From: Mesostigma viride
Lineage: Eukaryota > Streptophyta > Mesostigmatophyceae > Mesostigmatales > Mesostigmataceae
Assembly (NCBI GenBank): GCA_009746045.1
Contig: RPFO01002164.1
Location: 1-41,871 of the forward strand
Length of the DNA: 41,871 nt
Reading direction: 5' to 3'
Part shown: positions 1-10,582 of the stretch, piece by piece
Layout of the letters: each line of letters begins with the position of its first letter
Position numbering within the stretch: position 1 is the stretch's first letter
Program-made: the position numbers and the translations under genes
The notes under the pieces: model-generated
The model's database searches: none
What the model saw: only the letters and a program-made list of their open reading frames with translations
Told to the model about the DNA's origin: nothing

Positions 1-640
1 CCGGGTTTTTCCCGCCAATTATTCCTTTTTAACTTTTAACTCCGAAAAAAAAATAACAGGGTCCGTGGCCAAGCCCGTCTGGAGTTATTTTTTATCTCCG
101 GTGAGTTAAAACCGCAAGTTATTTTTTCACCCGTTGGATGAAAAGTCCCTCAATCTCACCGTCCATTTTTTCCCGCCACTTTTAACTCCGCGAAGTTAAA
201 TCCCGTATAGACTGGCCCTTACGGCTTGATCAGGCAATTTTTTTTTTTTGGAGAGTATATCGAGACAAATGAAAAAGACAATCCGAGCGTTATCCGTTCC
301 TCGCTGCCAGATTCTACTGGATTCCATGCGCTGACTCGCGTTGACCAAGCTTTATTCTTTGGGTTATCGGCTTCCCAACTTTCCGTGTACTAGACCGGGC
401 CTAAGCCTAAACATAGTACTGCTGGTTGTCTCCTTGATAGTACCACTGATACTAAATATATCCGGCCCTCGGCCACTACAGATTCTCTGCTGCCCATGTG
501 CGGCGTGAGACACAACAACAACAACAACAACAAGCCTAAACAGTACGGCGTCCAGGTCCGCGCCGACCCAGGGCCCGCTAGCCCTCCAGGTCCACGCAGT
601 CCTCCCGGAGCCGCGGGCAACACTCCTTAAAAGAACTTCC
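1..640. repeat. Dispersed repeat, possible end of a DNA transposon cut by the window edge
   Basis: No gene is seen. The first 210 bases repeat short motifs in both orientations (TTTTAACTCCG, GGAGTTATTTTTT, GAGTTAAAACCG), a pattern common in subterminal regions of DNA transposons. At about 478-535 a stretch containing GATTCTCTGCTGCCCATG, then GTGCGGCGTG and a (CAA)n run is nearly identical, in reverse orientation, to 34936-34998 inside the CACTA-like element. The two loci therefore share a repeat family. The left boundary is outside the window. Confidence 0.5.
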
Positions 641-652
641 GCAGGTACTTAC

Positions 653-871
653 TTACTCCTTAAAGAAGCCGGCGGTAAGGGTCCCCAAGGCCCCGAACTC
701 CAAGACGAAGGGCACCACATGGTGGTGCCCGCCGTCGCCATAGGCCGTAGGCTTGGCCCGCTCAACCCGATCCGCCGGGTAGCCCGGCCGCCGCCTGGGA
801 TGCACCAACTGAACCATGCGCACATGGCTAAGAGCCAAGGGGCGAGCCACAGAAACGTCAATGAGCAAGTG
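653..871 (-). pseudogene. Fragment resembling the C-terminus of a non-LTR retrotransposon protein
   Basis: A short open stretch of about 72 codons, closed upstream by an in-frame stop and with no convincing start. It reads LLIDVSVARPLALSHVR near the beginning and HHHVVPFVLEFGALG near the end. That pairing (a D-V-S/T-V strand, a basic linker, then a V-P-F-V-x-E-x-x-G-x-L-G strand) resembles the C-terminal, endonuclease-like end of reverse-transcriptase proteins from LINE-type elements. No reverse transcriptase domain is adjacent on either strand, so this is at most a relic. The family assignment rests on motif resemblance only. Confidence 0.3.
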
Positions 872-1009
872 CCGGCTGTCTTATATATTTGATACATTAA
901 GGAGACAACCACATGGCAGCAAGTATCACGGTTTTCCATATACACCGTTTCCATCCATCCATCGATCCATCGGGGTTAATGCTCCGCGACTCCCCAACGG
1001 GAGCACAAG

Positions 1010-1032
1010 TCTAATTAATTAATTAATTAGTA
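1010..1032. repeat. (TAAT)n microsatellite
   Basis: About five uninterrupted TAAT units. From 1033 to 1630 no gene, RNA or repeat is recognised. Confidence 0.8.
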
Positions 1033-1634
1033 TACAACGTTTCCCGTTCATCACAACCCTCAAACTTCTACTTCTGGACTCGCCAAATCAATCAACGAGC
1101 GTCGCCCATAAAAAAGCACGACAAGGTATGACACTCCCAACATCCGACTTCAACTGTAAAATGCACGATTCGGCAATCTTCAAAACATGAAAAATGTCGT
1201 CCTCCTTGACACTGTTCCCGATTAGGGATCACGCTATGGCTTCCAACATCGCAATGTGGTCCAGCCAGTTATCTGTCTAAGCTACACTCTCGCACAACTT
1301 AATTTGCACGCCGACGGCACCCGCACCCGCCATCTCAACACATAGCAAGCACTTAGTATGGCAAGCGGATTATGGCCTTATCCACTTCATAGCCCGCCTC
1401 ACCCTTCAAAAGTTTCATTACCGTCAATGTCTCGGGCTGCACATAACACCGACGACAAAAAAACAGCCACGCATACCGTCGTCAAGCACCTGTAGTCCTA
1501 GTAAGTAAGTACTACGACGCGTCGCTCGAAAACATTTACAAAAAATGATGCAAAGCAACGGAGGCATTTCGAAAGTATTCGACGAATCAAGTACCCCCGC
1601 ACAAAAGCATGTTTCACAACCTCGAATTGGGGAG

Positions 1635-2204
1635 GGGTCTCGCTGCAGCTAGACCCTTCCGTGAACGCAAAAAATAAACATCAAATAACTGGAAGGTCTT
1701 CCTGCAACTAGACCCCTCAAATCATACAAAGATGAAACATTGAAGTTGGGAGGGGTCTAGCTGCAGCTAGACCCTTACAGGAATGCGAAAAAACAACCAA
1801 TAATTGGGAGGGTCTACCTGCAGCTAGACCCTTACATGCAATAAAAAAGGATGAAACCTGGGAAGTTGGGAGGGGTCTAGCTGCAGCTAGACCCTTACAG
1901 GAATGCGAAAAAACAACCAATAATTGGGAGGGTCTACCTGCAGCTAGACCCTTACATGCAATAAAAAAGGATGAAACCTGGGAAGTTGGGAGGGGTCTAG
2001 CTGCAGCTAGACCCTTACAGGAATGCGAAAAAACAACCAATAATTGGGAGGGTCTACCTGCAGCTAGACCCTTACATGCAATAAAAAAGGATGAAACCTG
2101 GGATTCAAGTTGGGAGGGGTCTACTAGCTGCAGCTAGACCCTTACAGGAATTCGAGAACTTTATCACAAAAAATGAGTGACAGCGTCTCTCTGCAGAGAG
2201 ACCC
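1635..2204. repeat. Cluster of about 22-bp palindromes, partly in a 120-bp tandem repeat
   Basis: Contains many copies of the palindrome family whose half-site is GGGTCTMGCTG followed by its reverse complement (centre CTGCAG). Clear copies are at 1635-1656, 1754-1775, 2116-2141 (with a CTA insertion) and 2183-2204. From about 1743 to 2103 a unit of about 120 bp, holding two palindromes of slightly different sequence, is repeated three times nearly identically. An open frame across the tandem copies is repeat-driven and not a gene. Confidence 0.85.
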
Positions 2205-2215
2205 TTGCCAAACAT

Positions 2216-3345
2216 GCAAGGACTGGCGTGGGTGTGCTGGGTGGGATGCGTGGGTGTGGTGGGTGGCTGGCATGCGTGCGTGGGTGTGGTGGTGGGCTAG
2301 CATGTGTGCGTGGGTGTGGTGGGTGGCTGGCATGCGTGCGTGGGTGTGGTGGGTGGCTGGCATGCGTGCGTGGGTGTGGTGGGTGGCTGGCATGCGTGCA
2401 TGGGTGTGATGGGTGGCTGGCATGCGTGCGTGGGTGTGGTGGGTGGCTGGCAGGCCTGCGTGCGTGGGTGTGGTGGGTGGCTGGCATGCGTGCATGGGTG
2501 TGATGGGTGGCTGGCATGCGTGCGTGGGTGTGGTGGGTGGCTGGCATGCGTGCATGGGTGTGATGGGTGGCTGGCATGCGTGCGTGGGTGTGATGGGTGG
2601 CTGGCATGCGTGCGTGGGTGTGGTGGGTGGCTGGCATGCGTGCGTGAATGTGGTGGTGGGCTAGCATGCACGCGTGGATATGTGGTGGGCTGGCCTGCGT
2701 GCGTGGGTGTCTGGGGTGGCTGGCATGCGTGCGTGGGTGTGGTGGGTGGCTGGCATGCGTGCGTGAATGTGGTGGAGGGCTAGCATGCGTGCGTGGGTGT
2801 GGTGGATGGCTGGCATGCGTGCGTGGGTGTGGTGAATGGCTGGCATGCATGTGTGGGTGTGGTGGTGGGCTAGCATACGTGCGTGGGTGTCGCGGGTGGC
2901 TTGCTTGCGTGCATGGGTGTGGTGGGTGGCATGCCTGCGTGCGTGGGTGTAGTGGATGGCTGCCATGCGTGCGTGGGTGTGGTGGATGCGTGCATGGGTG
3001 TGGTGGGTGGCTAGCATGCGTGCGTGGGTGTGGTGGATGCGTGGCATGCCTGTGTGGGTGTGGTGGTGGGCTGGCATGCGTGCGTGTGGTGGTGGGCTGG
3101 CATGCATGCGTGGGGTGTGTGTGGTGGCTGGCAGGCCTGCGTGCGTGGGTGTGGTGGTGGATGCATGGCATGCGTGCGTGGGTGTGGTGGATGGCTGGCA
3201 TGCGTGCGTGGGTGTGGTGGTGGGCTGGCATGCGTGAGTGGGTGTGTTGGATGGGTAGCATGCGTGCGTGGGTGTGGTGGGTGGCTGGCATGCGTGCGTT
3301 GGTGTGGTGGGTGGCTGGCATGCGTGCGGGGTGGTCCCACGCGGA
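2216..3345. repeat. 30-bp G-rich minisatellite, copy 1
   Basis: About 37 units of a 30-bp repeat. One half is GGCTGGCATGCGTGCG and the other is TGGGTGTGGTGGGT, with variants (GTGGTGGGCTAGCATG, GATGGGTGGCTGG) and a few short or long units. Because 30 is a multiple of 3 and the unit lacks stops, several frames stay open for hundreds of codons on both strands. These frames are artefacts. The right flank at 3338-3400 reappears at the second array near 24.8 kb, in the opposite orientation relative to the array. Confidence 0.9.
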
Positions 3346-3776
3346 ATGGGGTAGATTTTTGCAAGAAAAAAACGCTAATTTCAATCGTCCGAAAACCGGA
3401 CATTGCGCCGAAATTCTTGCCGAAAATTTGGCAGCCGAGCGAATTTTTCGCCCGACGGACTTTGCGCCGAAATTTTGTGTCTGCCGTGCTTCGAACTCAA
3501 CCGACTCCTGCTGTTGCGTGCACTTTGTCCGATGCCTGCAGGCCACGCACGAATTTTGCGACCGAAATATGACGACTAGACAAGTTTATCGACGACCTAC
3601 ATCGATCTATTGCCACTTTTGAAGTCCTTGGCTTGCTAGCAGCTATTGATTATCAATGCCGGGAACAAAATTGCCGAAAGTTTTTATTGAATCAGTACAT
3701 ATATGTGCACATGTCCGTAATTTTATCATTCGCAATTTTGACATTGTCGGAGTATTTGACAACTTAGGCATTGCGC
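3346..3776. other. Spacer with no recognised gene
   Basis: The first 60 bases are the inverted flank shared with 24790-24868. The rest has scattered motifs rich in GCCGAAATT and CCGAAAA but no convincing coding frame. Confidence 0.6.
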
Positions 3777-4416
3777 CTAGAAAAAGGTGCCCCATCCGTC
3801 GATGTCAAAATCGCCGAAGGAGTACACTCCCTGGTACTGGTCTCCCCTGTAGTTGGGAGGCTCGCCTGTATACATTTTGGTGTTCCACTTGGCCCCGCCG
3901 TTCTCCGCAGCAGCCAGGAACTCCTGCTGGGCCTCGGCCCTCAGGCGCATCATTGATACATTGGGAGAGCCCGGAATTTCCGTGCTCTCCACCACCACTC
4001 TCGCCTGATTGTCAGGCACGCATTGGTAAGCAGGGTTCAAATCTGAATCGGGTGGCACCAGATCGATCATGCCATTGCCGAACGCAATGACACCTGCACC
4101 CCACTGTGCAGAAGGTCCGAGCAACTCTACATCAATTCTGATGTTTGCAGCGTGCTCATTTTTGTCGACCATCACATAGGTATGCTGAGAACCGAAAATA
4201 TTGCTCTGCTCCATTTGTGACAGTGTTAAATTTCGGCAAGGTTGGCTGCTTGCAATCGACAGGAAATTGGTGACCCCGACAGCCAGACGCGCAAGGGTTA
4301 TAACTGCAGGTAGAACCCAAAATTTGTCGATAAGGAGTAATGGAAGGGCACGACCACCAGTCACTAGTATTCGCTTCACCGGACACCTTTTTCAGCTTCC
4401 GGATAAAATTCAGCAA
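3777..4416 (-). pseudogene. Frameshifted hypothetical gene fragment, Cys-rich then low-similarity C-terminal part
   Basis: Two minus-strand frames appear to belong together. The upstream one (about 4416-4160) carries SDWWSCPSITPYRQILG followed by a Cys-rich stretch (C-SYNP-C-ASG-C, later VD-C-KQP) that looks like part of a disulphide-rich secreted or surface domain. The downstream one (about 4210-3777) carries YVMVDKNEHAANIRIDVELLG and ends in FGDFDIDGWGTFF and a stop. They overlap near 4165-4215, so one single-base frameshift would join them. No start or signal peptide can be fixed and no family is recognised. It could be a decayed gene, a 3' exon of a longer gene, or an assembly indel. Confidence 0.35.
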
Positions 4417-4529
4417 GAGCAGCGGCGATTAGATACTAAATATTGCGTTATTGGTTCGTACCGTACCCAGACAAAAATTGTACTAGTGACGCAATTGTAC
4501 TAGGCGGAATGACAACTGCGCCCGGCAAA

Positions 4530-4752
4530 TAAGTATTTATTGCTCCAACCCCACACCTAACTTGTTCCGGAGCTGTTCGAAGCGAAGAGCAATGGAGGGA
4601 TCGGACCCGAGCCAGATTTGAGTGCGGAACATGATGGCTGGCCTACCTCACTCCGAACATTAAGGTGGACCCGGGTTCGAATCCTGTCAGTGCTATTCGC
4701 TTCGAACAGTTCCGGAACGATTTTTTTTGTGGGGGTGGAGCAATAAATTCTC
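4530..4752. mobile_element. Small foldback (MITE-like) element
   Basis: The ends are inverted repeats. TTTATTGCTCCAACCCCACA near 4533 answers TGTGGGGGTGGAGCAATAAA near 4730, and inside them GAGCTGTTCGAAGCGAA (about 4569-4585) answers TTCGCTTCGAACAGTTCC (about 4697-4714). There is no coding capacity. No clear target duplication is visible. The right half contains GGGTTCGAATCC, which matches a tRNA B-box, but no tRNA fold is found around it. Confidence 0.6.
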
Positions 4753-4997
4753 GACATGCAGAAACAAATGTCGAATAGATTGTGCAAAAAAATATCGAAA
4801 TCCTTATCATTATTTAAATATACAGCATAAAATTATGTTGCAGTAAAAAATAACTGTTAATTGAAGGCCGCAAAAAATTATCAACTACCCTTGACCTCAG
4901 AAAGATCTCGAAAAATATATACAATATATGCGGCCACCTTTTTACACCCTACTGAAGCCCCACTCTAAAGATATAATACGAGCCGAAACTAGGGCGT

Positions 4998-5019
4998 CGT
5001 CTACCCGCAGCGAGACCCC
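4998..5019. repeat. Palindrome-family copy 3' of the DDE gene
   Basis: A diverged copy (CGTCTACCCGCAG then CGAGACCCC) lies just beyond the stop codon of the minus-strand gene. The stretch 4753-4997 is AT-rich and shows nothing else. Confidence 0.55.
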
Positions 5020-5029
5020 AATTTCTTGT

Positions 5030-8000
5030 TTAAGTCGGTGCCGGCCCCTCCGGGGCTTCATCCTTGATCACCAGCGCAGTAAGCCACTTGTCGAGCTCCT
5101 TGCTCATCCTGATGTCGGCACACATTCCGTCGCTGCGCACGCGTGCTTCTAGCCGGAGAGCCGGAGCGACGCAGAGATAGCAATTCACAAGCTCGGGCTG
5201 GCGTGACGGTGGCCAATCCTCAACGTTGAGCGTGAAATGCAGGGGGTCATGCTTATCCCGCTTCCAAATCCGAACGGGAAGAATGCCGTTCCCGGCGAGG
5301 AACAGCTCCTTCTCCCGTCCGTTCCGGCCCTCGACCCACCTCTCGAAGTTCTCGTCTAACACGATCGGCCCGGCTTCGCTTACAACCTCAGCCAACCAGA
5401 ACGGGTGGATGGGATCGTGATCCGTGTCCTTGTCCGATGGAACTGCCACATAGTCGTGGAGTCTCATCTGCCGGCCCATCGCCTCCCGCTTGTCCTTCAG
5501 CTGCTCCCCCCGCGTCACCATGCGAACCGGAGGGTTGGGCTGGCTCGGTGGCAGCAAACGGACAGTTTTCATCGAGCTTCCTGCATCATTGAACTCGATG
5601 ATAAACGACCACTCGCTTAGACATCCCTCAAACCGCCCAGCCAAACAGGGCGGACAGTAGCAGGAATAGCGCCTAATCATCAAAAGGCCAGGGTCGGACT
5701 TGTCCAGTCGCCACCAATGCGCCTTCTTGATGCCAGGCACCTCCTCCACCTCCGCGCGTCGGCCGGACTCGACGTCCTGTCATCAAATAGTTAGGGCAAA
5801 AAGAATACCGTTCAAGTTAGCAAAATTGACCAAAAATCAATAAAACAGGGTATAGCTGCAGAGAGACCCCTTACAAAAAAAAATTAACGACAAGACATCA
5901 AGTGATCAAAATTCGACACAGGGTATAGCTGCAGAGAGACCCCATTCGAATCATAATAACAACGTACGACAAGATATTAAGTGATCGAAATTCGACACAG
6001 GGTATAGCTGCAGAGAGACCCCATTCGAATCATAATAACAACGTACGACAAGATATCAAGTGATCGAAATTCGACACAGGGTATAGCTGCAGAGAGACCC
6101 CTTCATACCGATAGAACAAGCGAAATTTCATACCTAAAAGAAAAGCAACCCATTGACAGTATATAGGGTCTCTCTGCAGAGATACCTTTATTGGGTTTGA
6201 ATTTTTATAGAACAGCGGCAGTTGACGTCTTAAAACCTGAAATAACACACAATTCCGTACCGGGGGTAAAAGGAAGAAGTGGCGAGTGACGTTCTCGGCC
6301 CGCGCGCGGGCCGACTCCCTGCTCGATGTCTTGCCGCCCTGCCAGTTCTGGTTCAAGTAGGCGACTAGCTGGTGGGTCTCAAGTATGTGCTGGTTTTCGG
6401 GAATCCTCTGCATTTCCCTCAAGACGCACTTGCACTTCGCTCCTTGACCATCCACCTCCCCCTTCCCATGCTGCTCCCCCATGTAGTGGAACTCAAAGGC
6501 CTGCAGGTCGGGATCCCCCATGAGCAGACCGTTAATCTGGTTAATCACGTACCTGGACTTAAACTGCACCGCGCAGTTGTCCGAGCACATGTACAGGTTT
6601 CGCACCTCTACCCCTACTTCTACCCGCAGGGTTTCCAGAATCTTGCGAAGAGCGTATACGAGTGCGCGCTCGCCCCGCTTGATACTGGAATCCCCCAGGA
6701 AAAAGAAGACGCGCTTTTCCAGCTCGCCGTTGAGCCGATAACGCACGATCATGGGCATCAGGATGTGGCTGCGCTTGTGGAAGTACTGCGACTGCAGTTG
6801 GACGTAGCTGCTGTTCTCGTAGTTCTCGGCCCAGTCGCCGTGCACGAGCACGTCCCCCTCTCTCAGATTCTTCTCCCGATCCTTGATTGTATCCGCCTGC
6901 GACCAGGCCGTAAAGCAGTGCACGGTGAACTTGTCCCACCTCTTAAGAATCTCGTCCCGCAGCTCAGCTGGGGTGGACCTCATTTGGACTTGCTCGGGCC
7001 GCTTCACCTTCTTCGCCGCCCTGCCATCGGTCTCGCCCTGTTTCGCAAAGGTCCGCAGACAGTTTCGATTTGCAATAAAATCGCATTTCGATCAGATAAC
7101 TGCAACTCACAAAGGGTCTCGCTGCAGCTATAGGTCACAAAAAAAAAAGTCAACAACATTTAACGGAGAAATAAATCGAAACCTACTCACCCTCACCCCT
7201 CGGGTCACAGTCTGCTCCACCATCTCGAACTTGAACCAATTCAGAATCTCCGTGGAATTCTTGTCCCGATCACACTGCACCCAGTTATTATGGATGCCGC
7301 ATGATTCCTCAGGACAGAACCCCTCCACACACGCCATCTTCAGTATGCGGTGAACCCTCTCCGTCCTCGGCACCCCATCTTCGTCCTCCACCAGCCTCTC
7401 AGAAATGTCGAGGTCTTCCAGGTCCCGTCCCCGCCATTCATCTTCCCCCTCCCCCTCTTCCATCCCCCCGCCCATTCCGCCCCCTTCACGCAGCCCGTTA
7501 TCCCTGCCGTCAGTCTCGGCGGACACCGGGCAGTGAAAGTGCTTGATCCAGTCCGTCGAGTGAATGGCTTTCCACATTCCGCAAGTACCGTCCGGCTGTC
7601 TGTACTTGGAGCATCCCGCACACTCCGCGCCACACTTGCAGTTCTTGCCGTGGTTCGCATTGCAGTGCTTGGTCCACGCCCCCATGGCCGACTGCATGGT
7701 GACGTGCTTCTCACACGCGCACAGGTTCCTCTCCTTCCACTTGCCCTTGATGCAATCGGGCGCGTATTTGCAGAAGGTCGTGTAGCCCACGTGAATGCCC
7801 ACGTCCTTATCATACTGGTCACTCCTTTTGTTCCAGTACGCATGCTTTTCGAGAAAGTGATTGTACATGTCCTCCTTGGAGGTCATGTAATAGCGCGCTC
7901 CCTCAACGGCGACGAGCACCCCGCGATTGCCATGACCCTCCCTGCTGTAAGTGCGCTTGACATCCTTCATCTGGGAGGAGGCGCGCGACTCATCATCGTG

Positions 8001-8756
8001 CATCCACGCGTCCACTATCGCGTCAATCACGAATTGCGGCAAAGGGCGCCCCTTGCGAGCCTGCGCGTGTCTGAGGTAGTCCAACTTCTGCTGCCTTCGT
8101 ATCGCGCGAATTCCGCGAATCTTCTTGGCGTCCATCCCCGTCAGGTTCTCCAACTCCGCGGCCGAAAACTCCTTCTCCAAGTCGTCACCACAGTAAAGCG
8201 TGGACATCAGCACCATCCTGACGTCTCTGTCTGCGTCGCTTTTGGTCAGACCATCAAAAAAGCCGTTAATCCGAGCCACCCAGAACCTGTTCAGTTCTGC
8301 CATCCGCTCCTGATTGTAAAGCTTTTTCGCCTCCTCATGATACTTCCCGTGACCTAGTTCAGCGGCCCTAGAGTTAAAGCCAGCAATCATCTGGTCGAAA
8401 GCCGGCCCCCGCCCCTCGGGTTTTGTCATCGCCTGAGCCGCTTCAAACGCCTGGTCAGCGAAATATTCCCCAATAACCCTCTTTGATTTCGAGTATTCTC
8501 CCGGCCGCTTGACTTCCTTGGCTTCAGGCTGCGCTGGATTCTGGTTCTCATCTCCGAAAACCCTTTTTGCGCCAGTTGACTGCTTCGTCCCGGTGTTCAA
8601 CTTAATTGCACTGAATCCTGGACGACCGGACGCAAGGGCGAAAACTCCCACCCGTTCGCGTGCTGCATGCCATGACGACCGGCACAACGAAATCCATGCA
8701 AATCGAGTATCGTTGGGAAAAGCGACAATTACAGACAAAGTTCGAAAGTGTATCAT
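5030..8756 (-). CDS. Three-exon gene: Cys/His-rich protein with DDE-transposase-like core
   Basis: Inferred exons, in transcription order, are 8756-7191, 7037-6261 and 5776-5030, giving about 1029 residues. Both introns are phase 0: donor GTGAGT at 7190 with acceptor CAG at 7038, and donor GTACGG at 6260 (alternative CAG-GTTTTA about 25 bases on) with acceptor CAG at 5777. Exon 1 has Cys/His-rich clusters at about residues 329-392 and 476-495. Exon 2 has HGDWAENY, then YMCSDNCAVQFKSRY, then HGKGEVDGQG, an arrangement like a DDE/D nuclease triad (about D590, D675, and E716 or D718). It resembles a widespread uncharacterised transposon-derived family. Exon 3 has CYCPPCLAGRFEGC and a BAH- or Tudor-like stretch starting DYVAVPSDKD. 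The first 50 residues look non-conserved, so the true start may lie inside. Palindromes occur in both introns and both flanks. It could be a domesticated or a mobile transposase; no terminal repeats are proven. Confidence 0.65.
5777..6260 (-). repeat. Intron 2 of the DDE gene, filled with palindromes in a 79-bp tandem repeat
   Basis: Five palindrome-family copies are seen at 5848-5869, 5921-5942, 6000-6021, 6079-6100 and 6166-6187. The first four share the variant GGGTATAGCTG then CAGAGAGACCC, so the arms are not fully complementary. Copies two to four sit in a repeat of about 79 bp that includes GATCGAAATTCGACACA. The intron is otherwise AT-rich. Confidence 0.75.
7038..7190 (-). other. Intron 1 of the DDE gene with one palindrome
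   Basis: A 153-bp GT-AG intron. A palindrome-family copy is at 7114-7136 with one changed arm (CAGCTATAGGTC). Removing the intron keeps the reading frame, from ...TRGVR into GETDGRAAKK. Confidence 0.7.
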
Positions 8757-9120
8757 TTTTTACCACGATTGGGGTCTAGCTGCAGCTAGACCCTTAGAGG
8801 GGCTTTTTCCGTTAGACGAAAAGATTACCTGATGTGGTGAACTTAGCATACCCCGACCAAGATTGGGGTCTCGCTGCAGCTAGACCCTTCATTGCGGCGT
8901 GCGATTGTTAAATCACAGACTTCTGATTCATTAATTTTATAGCAACCATAAAGAGGGTCTAGCTGCAGCGAGACCCTTGAATTTAAGCTATTGCTTGTGG
9001 TTATAAATGGTCTAGCTGCAGAGAGACCCCAATAAGGACGAAAAGATTTCAGGTTTTCCTCACCTTCGCGGCTCATTCTCTTATTAGTTCTCCCAGAACA
9101 CTCAGATACCTGCATGGCGA
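8757..9120. repeat. Four palindromes upstream of the DDE gene
   Basis: Copies at 8772-8793 and 8955-8976 (arm sequences TCTAGC) and at 8866-8887 (TCTCGC), plus a shorter one at 9009-9029. They lie directly 5' of the minus-strand gene, where a promoter or leader introns would be expected. From 9121 to 9399 the sequence is very AT-rich and nothing is recognised. A further weaker copy is at 9400-9420. Confidence 0.75.
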
Positions 9121-9472
9121 GAATAACAAAAATAACACAGTAGCATTGATAAAATTGTTTATCAGAAAATATATATACTAATTACAGTATATTTTGCAAA
9201 AGATTTTATAATATATTGTGAATAGCATGGTTAAATTCCACATACTTTAATAATATGGTATGTTAAAGTATATAGAATCATTATTTAGTAAATGATTTAC
9301 AAGAAAAAGTGGTATAGACTATTATTATTATATAGTTCGGCAATCTATGATAGTAAGACATACCGGATGTCAGGTTTATCAGCGGCCTCCAGGGCTATAG
9401 CGTCTCGCTGCAGCGTGACCGTTTGGTGCTATGACTGATTTCAGTAGATGTGCAGAAAAAAATTTATTTCCA

Positions 9473-9550
9473 TGACCACACCAGGAATCGAACCCAGAAC
9501 CTCATTGAACATTTCTGCATGGTAACGATGTCAGCCAAACATCCGAATGT
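9473..9550 (-). other. tRNA-like sequence, probable tRNA relic or SINE head
   Basis: Read on the minus strand it contains TGGCTGACATCG, an A-box-like stretch, and about 35 bases further GGTTCGATTCC, a perfect B-box. The downstream TGTGGTCA would be the acceptor side, but the matching 5' acceptor strand is missing and the anticodon stem does not fold cleanly. It is therefore not called as a functional tRNA. Confidence 0.35.
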
Positions 9551-9840
9551 TCCCAGGTAAATGGGCTGGAGGTCGTCTCTTTTTATACCTGCGGCCACAA
9601 GCACGGGTGACGGCATATTGGATGTCGTCCAATCCGCTAGCTTGGTTCCAAAAGATGGGATCGAGCTTTTGCACCAGCGCCGCGCTTCCAGTTTTCAGTT
9701 CCGTGGGGAGGAACGAGGATGCCACGTTTCCAATTTTTTCAATACCGTTCAGCCCTGTGACGCCGCGTCCGGTTTGCGAATTGCGACCGTCCCATCGCCC
9801 ATCGAAAAAGAAGCGCAGCCGCAGAGAGACCCCATAGCTA
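9551..9840. repeat. Diverged relative of the loop of the 25-27 kb foldback element
   Basis: Shares short blocks in the same order with about 25790-25940: GTCGTCCAATC, GCCGCGCTTCCA, GAGGATGCCACGTTTCC against AAGGATGCCACGTTACC, and TTTGCGA before a GACCGT block. A diverged palindrome copy with a CCGCAG centre ends the block near 9832. Confidence 0.45.
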
Positions 9841-9859
9841 ATAGTAACCAGCTGCAACC

Positions 9860-10580
9860 GTTTGCATGCTACCTGCTTTTTTACAACATCGCTTTGCTAC
9901 CTGTGCATAACGAAAGGAAATCGGTCTTCAAGCAATTAAGGCAATCGGTCTTCATTTTCCCGCATAAAGAAAAAAGGTGAGCTTTTGCCGCATCGTGGAT
10001 GGTAGGCTGACAAACTTGTTCTATCAAAAACGGCAACTAAACAGCGCATGCACGCCGACGACACAGTTAGCCAGCTGGGCGAAGACATGTCCTTGCTGCC
10101 ATCGCAAGAAACTCTATGTTGCAGCAAGAGTGATAAAAATGTCTGGCTTCCTTCTTTTCGTTGCTAGCTAAACCCTGCAGACATCTCGGTAGAGTCAGCT
10201 AAGCCGATCCTAATCCACATCTGGCATCCATCCCTTTAGTCTAGTTGCCATGGAGCGTTTCTTGGTCTCGCACATGTCGATCATGGTGGTGCTAGGCTTT
10301 CACTTGGGTCACCCTTTCCATGTTTGCTATGCCTTTGGTCTGGTTAGGTTATAGGTGTAGATGTGCACATACTGCATTTGCTGCGTTTCTAATCGGTGCT
10401 CCTGTTTGATGCTTTTTTTCCCCTTCATATCGTTTCGACGTTTGCATGCTACCTGCCGGATTATAACATCGGACGTTGCTACCTGCCTGCATAACGATAG
10501 TTTGCAAGAAATCTTCATTTTGCCGAAACACAAAAAAAGGTGATCTTTTGCCGCAACGTGGATGGTAGGCTGACTAAAAT
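9860..10580. repeat. Direct-repeat pair (about 9860-10018 and 10440-10580) around unrecognised sequence
   Basis: Both copies start with GTTTGCATGCTACCTGC and end with CTTTTGCCGC followed by GTGGATGGTAGGCTGAC. Between them are single-base differences and small indels. The second copy runs directly into the minisatellite at 10583. The intervening 10019-10439 has no convincing gene. Confidence 0.7.
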
Positions 10581-10582
10581 TG

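Noticed and set aside
2164-3622. Very long open frames (up to 460 codons) rich in HACQPP/THAR or WWVAGMRAWV-type repeats on both strands
   Set aside because: They arise because the 30-bp repeat has no stop in several frames. Composition and frame redundancy show no coding selection.
6030-6260. Extension of exon 2 of the DDE gene through the palindromes
   Set aside because: The open extension translates palindrome sequence (IKVSLQRDP-like), whereas a phase-0 GT-AG intron joins exon 2 cleanly to the next conserved exon.
6372-8357. Plus-strand frames of 253 and 335 codons opposite the DDE gene
   Set aside because: Shadows of the GC-rich antisense exons; no domains, and the minus frames have motifs and splice sites.
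9473-9550. Functional tRNA gene on the minus strand
   Set aside because: The acceptor stem cannot pair and the anticodon arm does not fold; only the box motifs remain.
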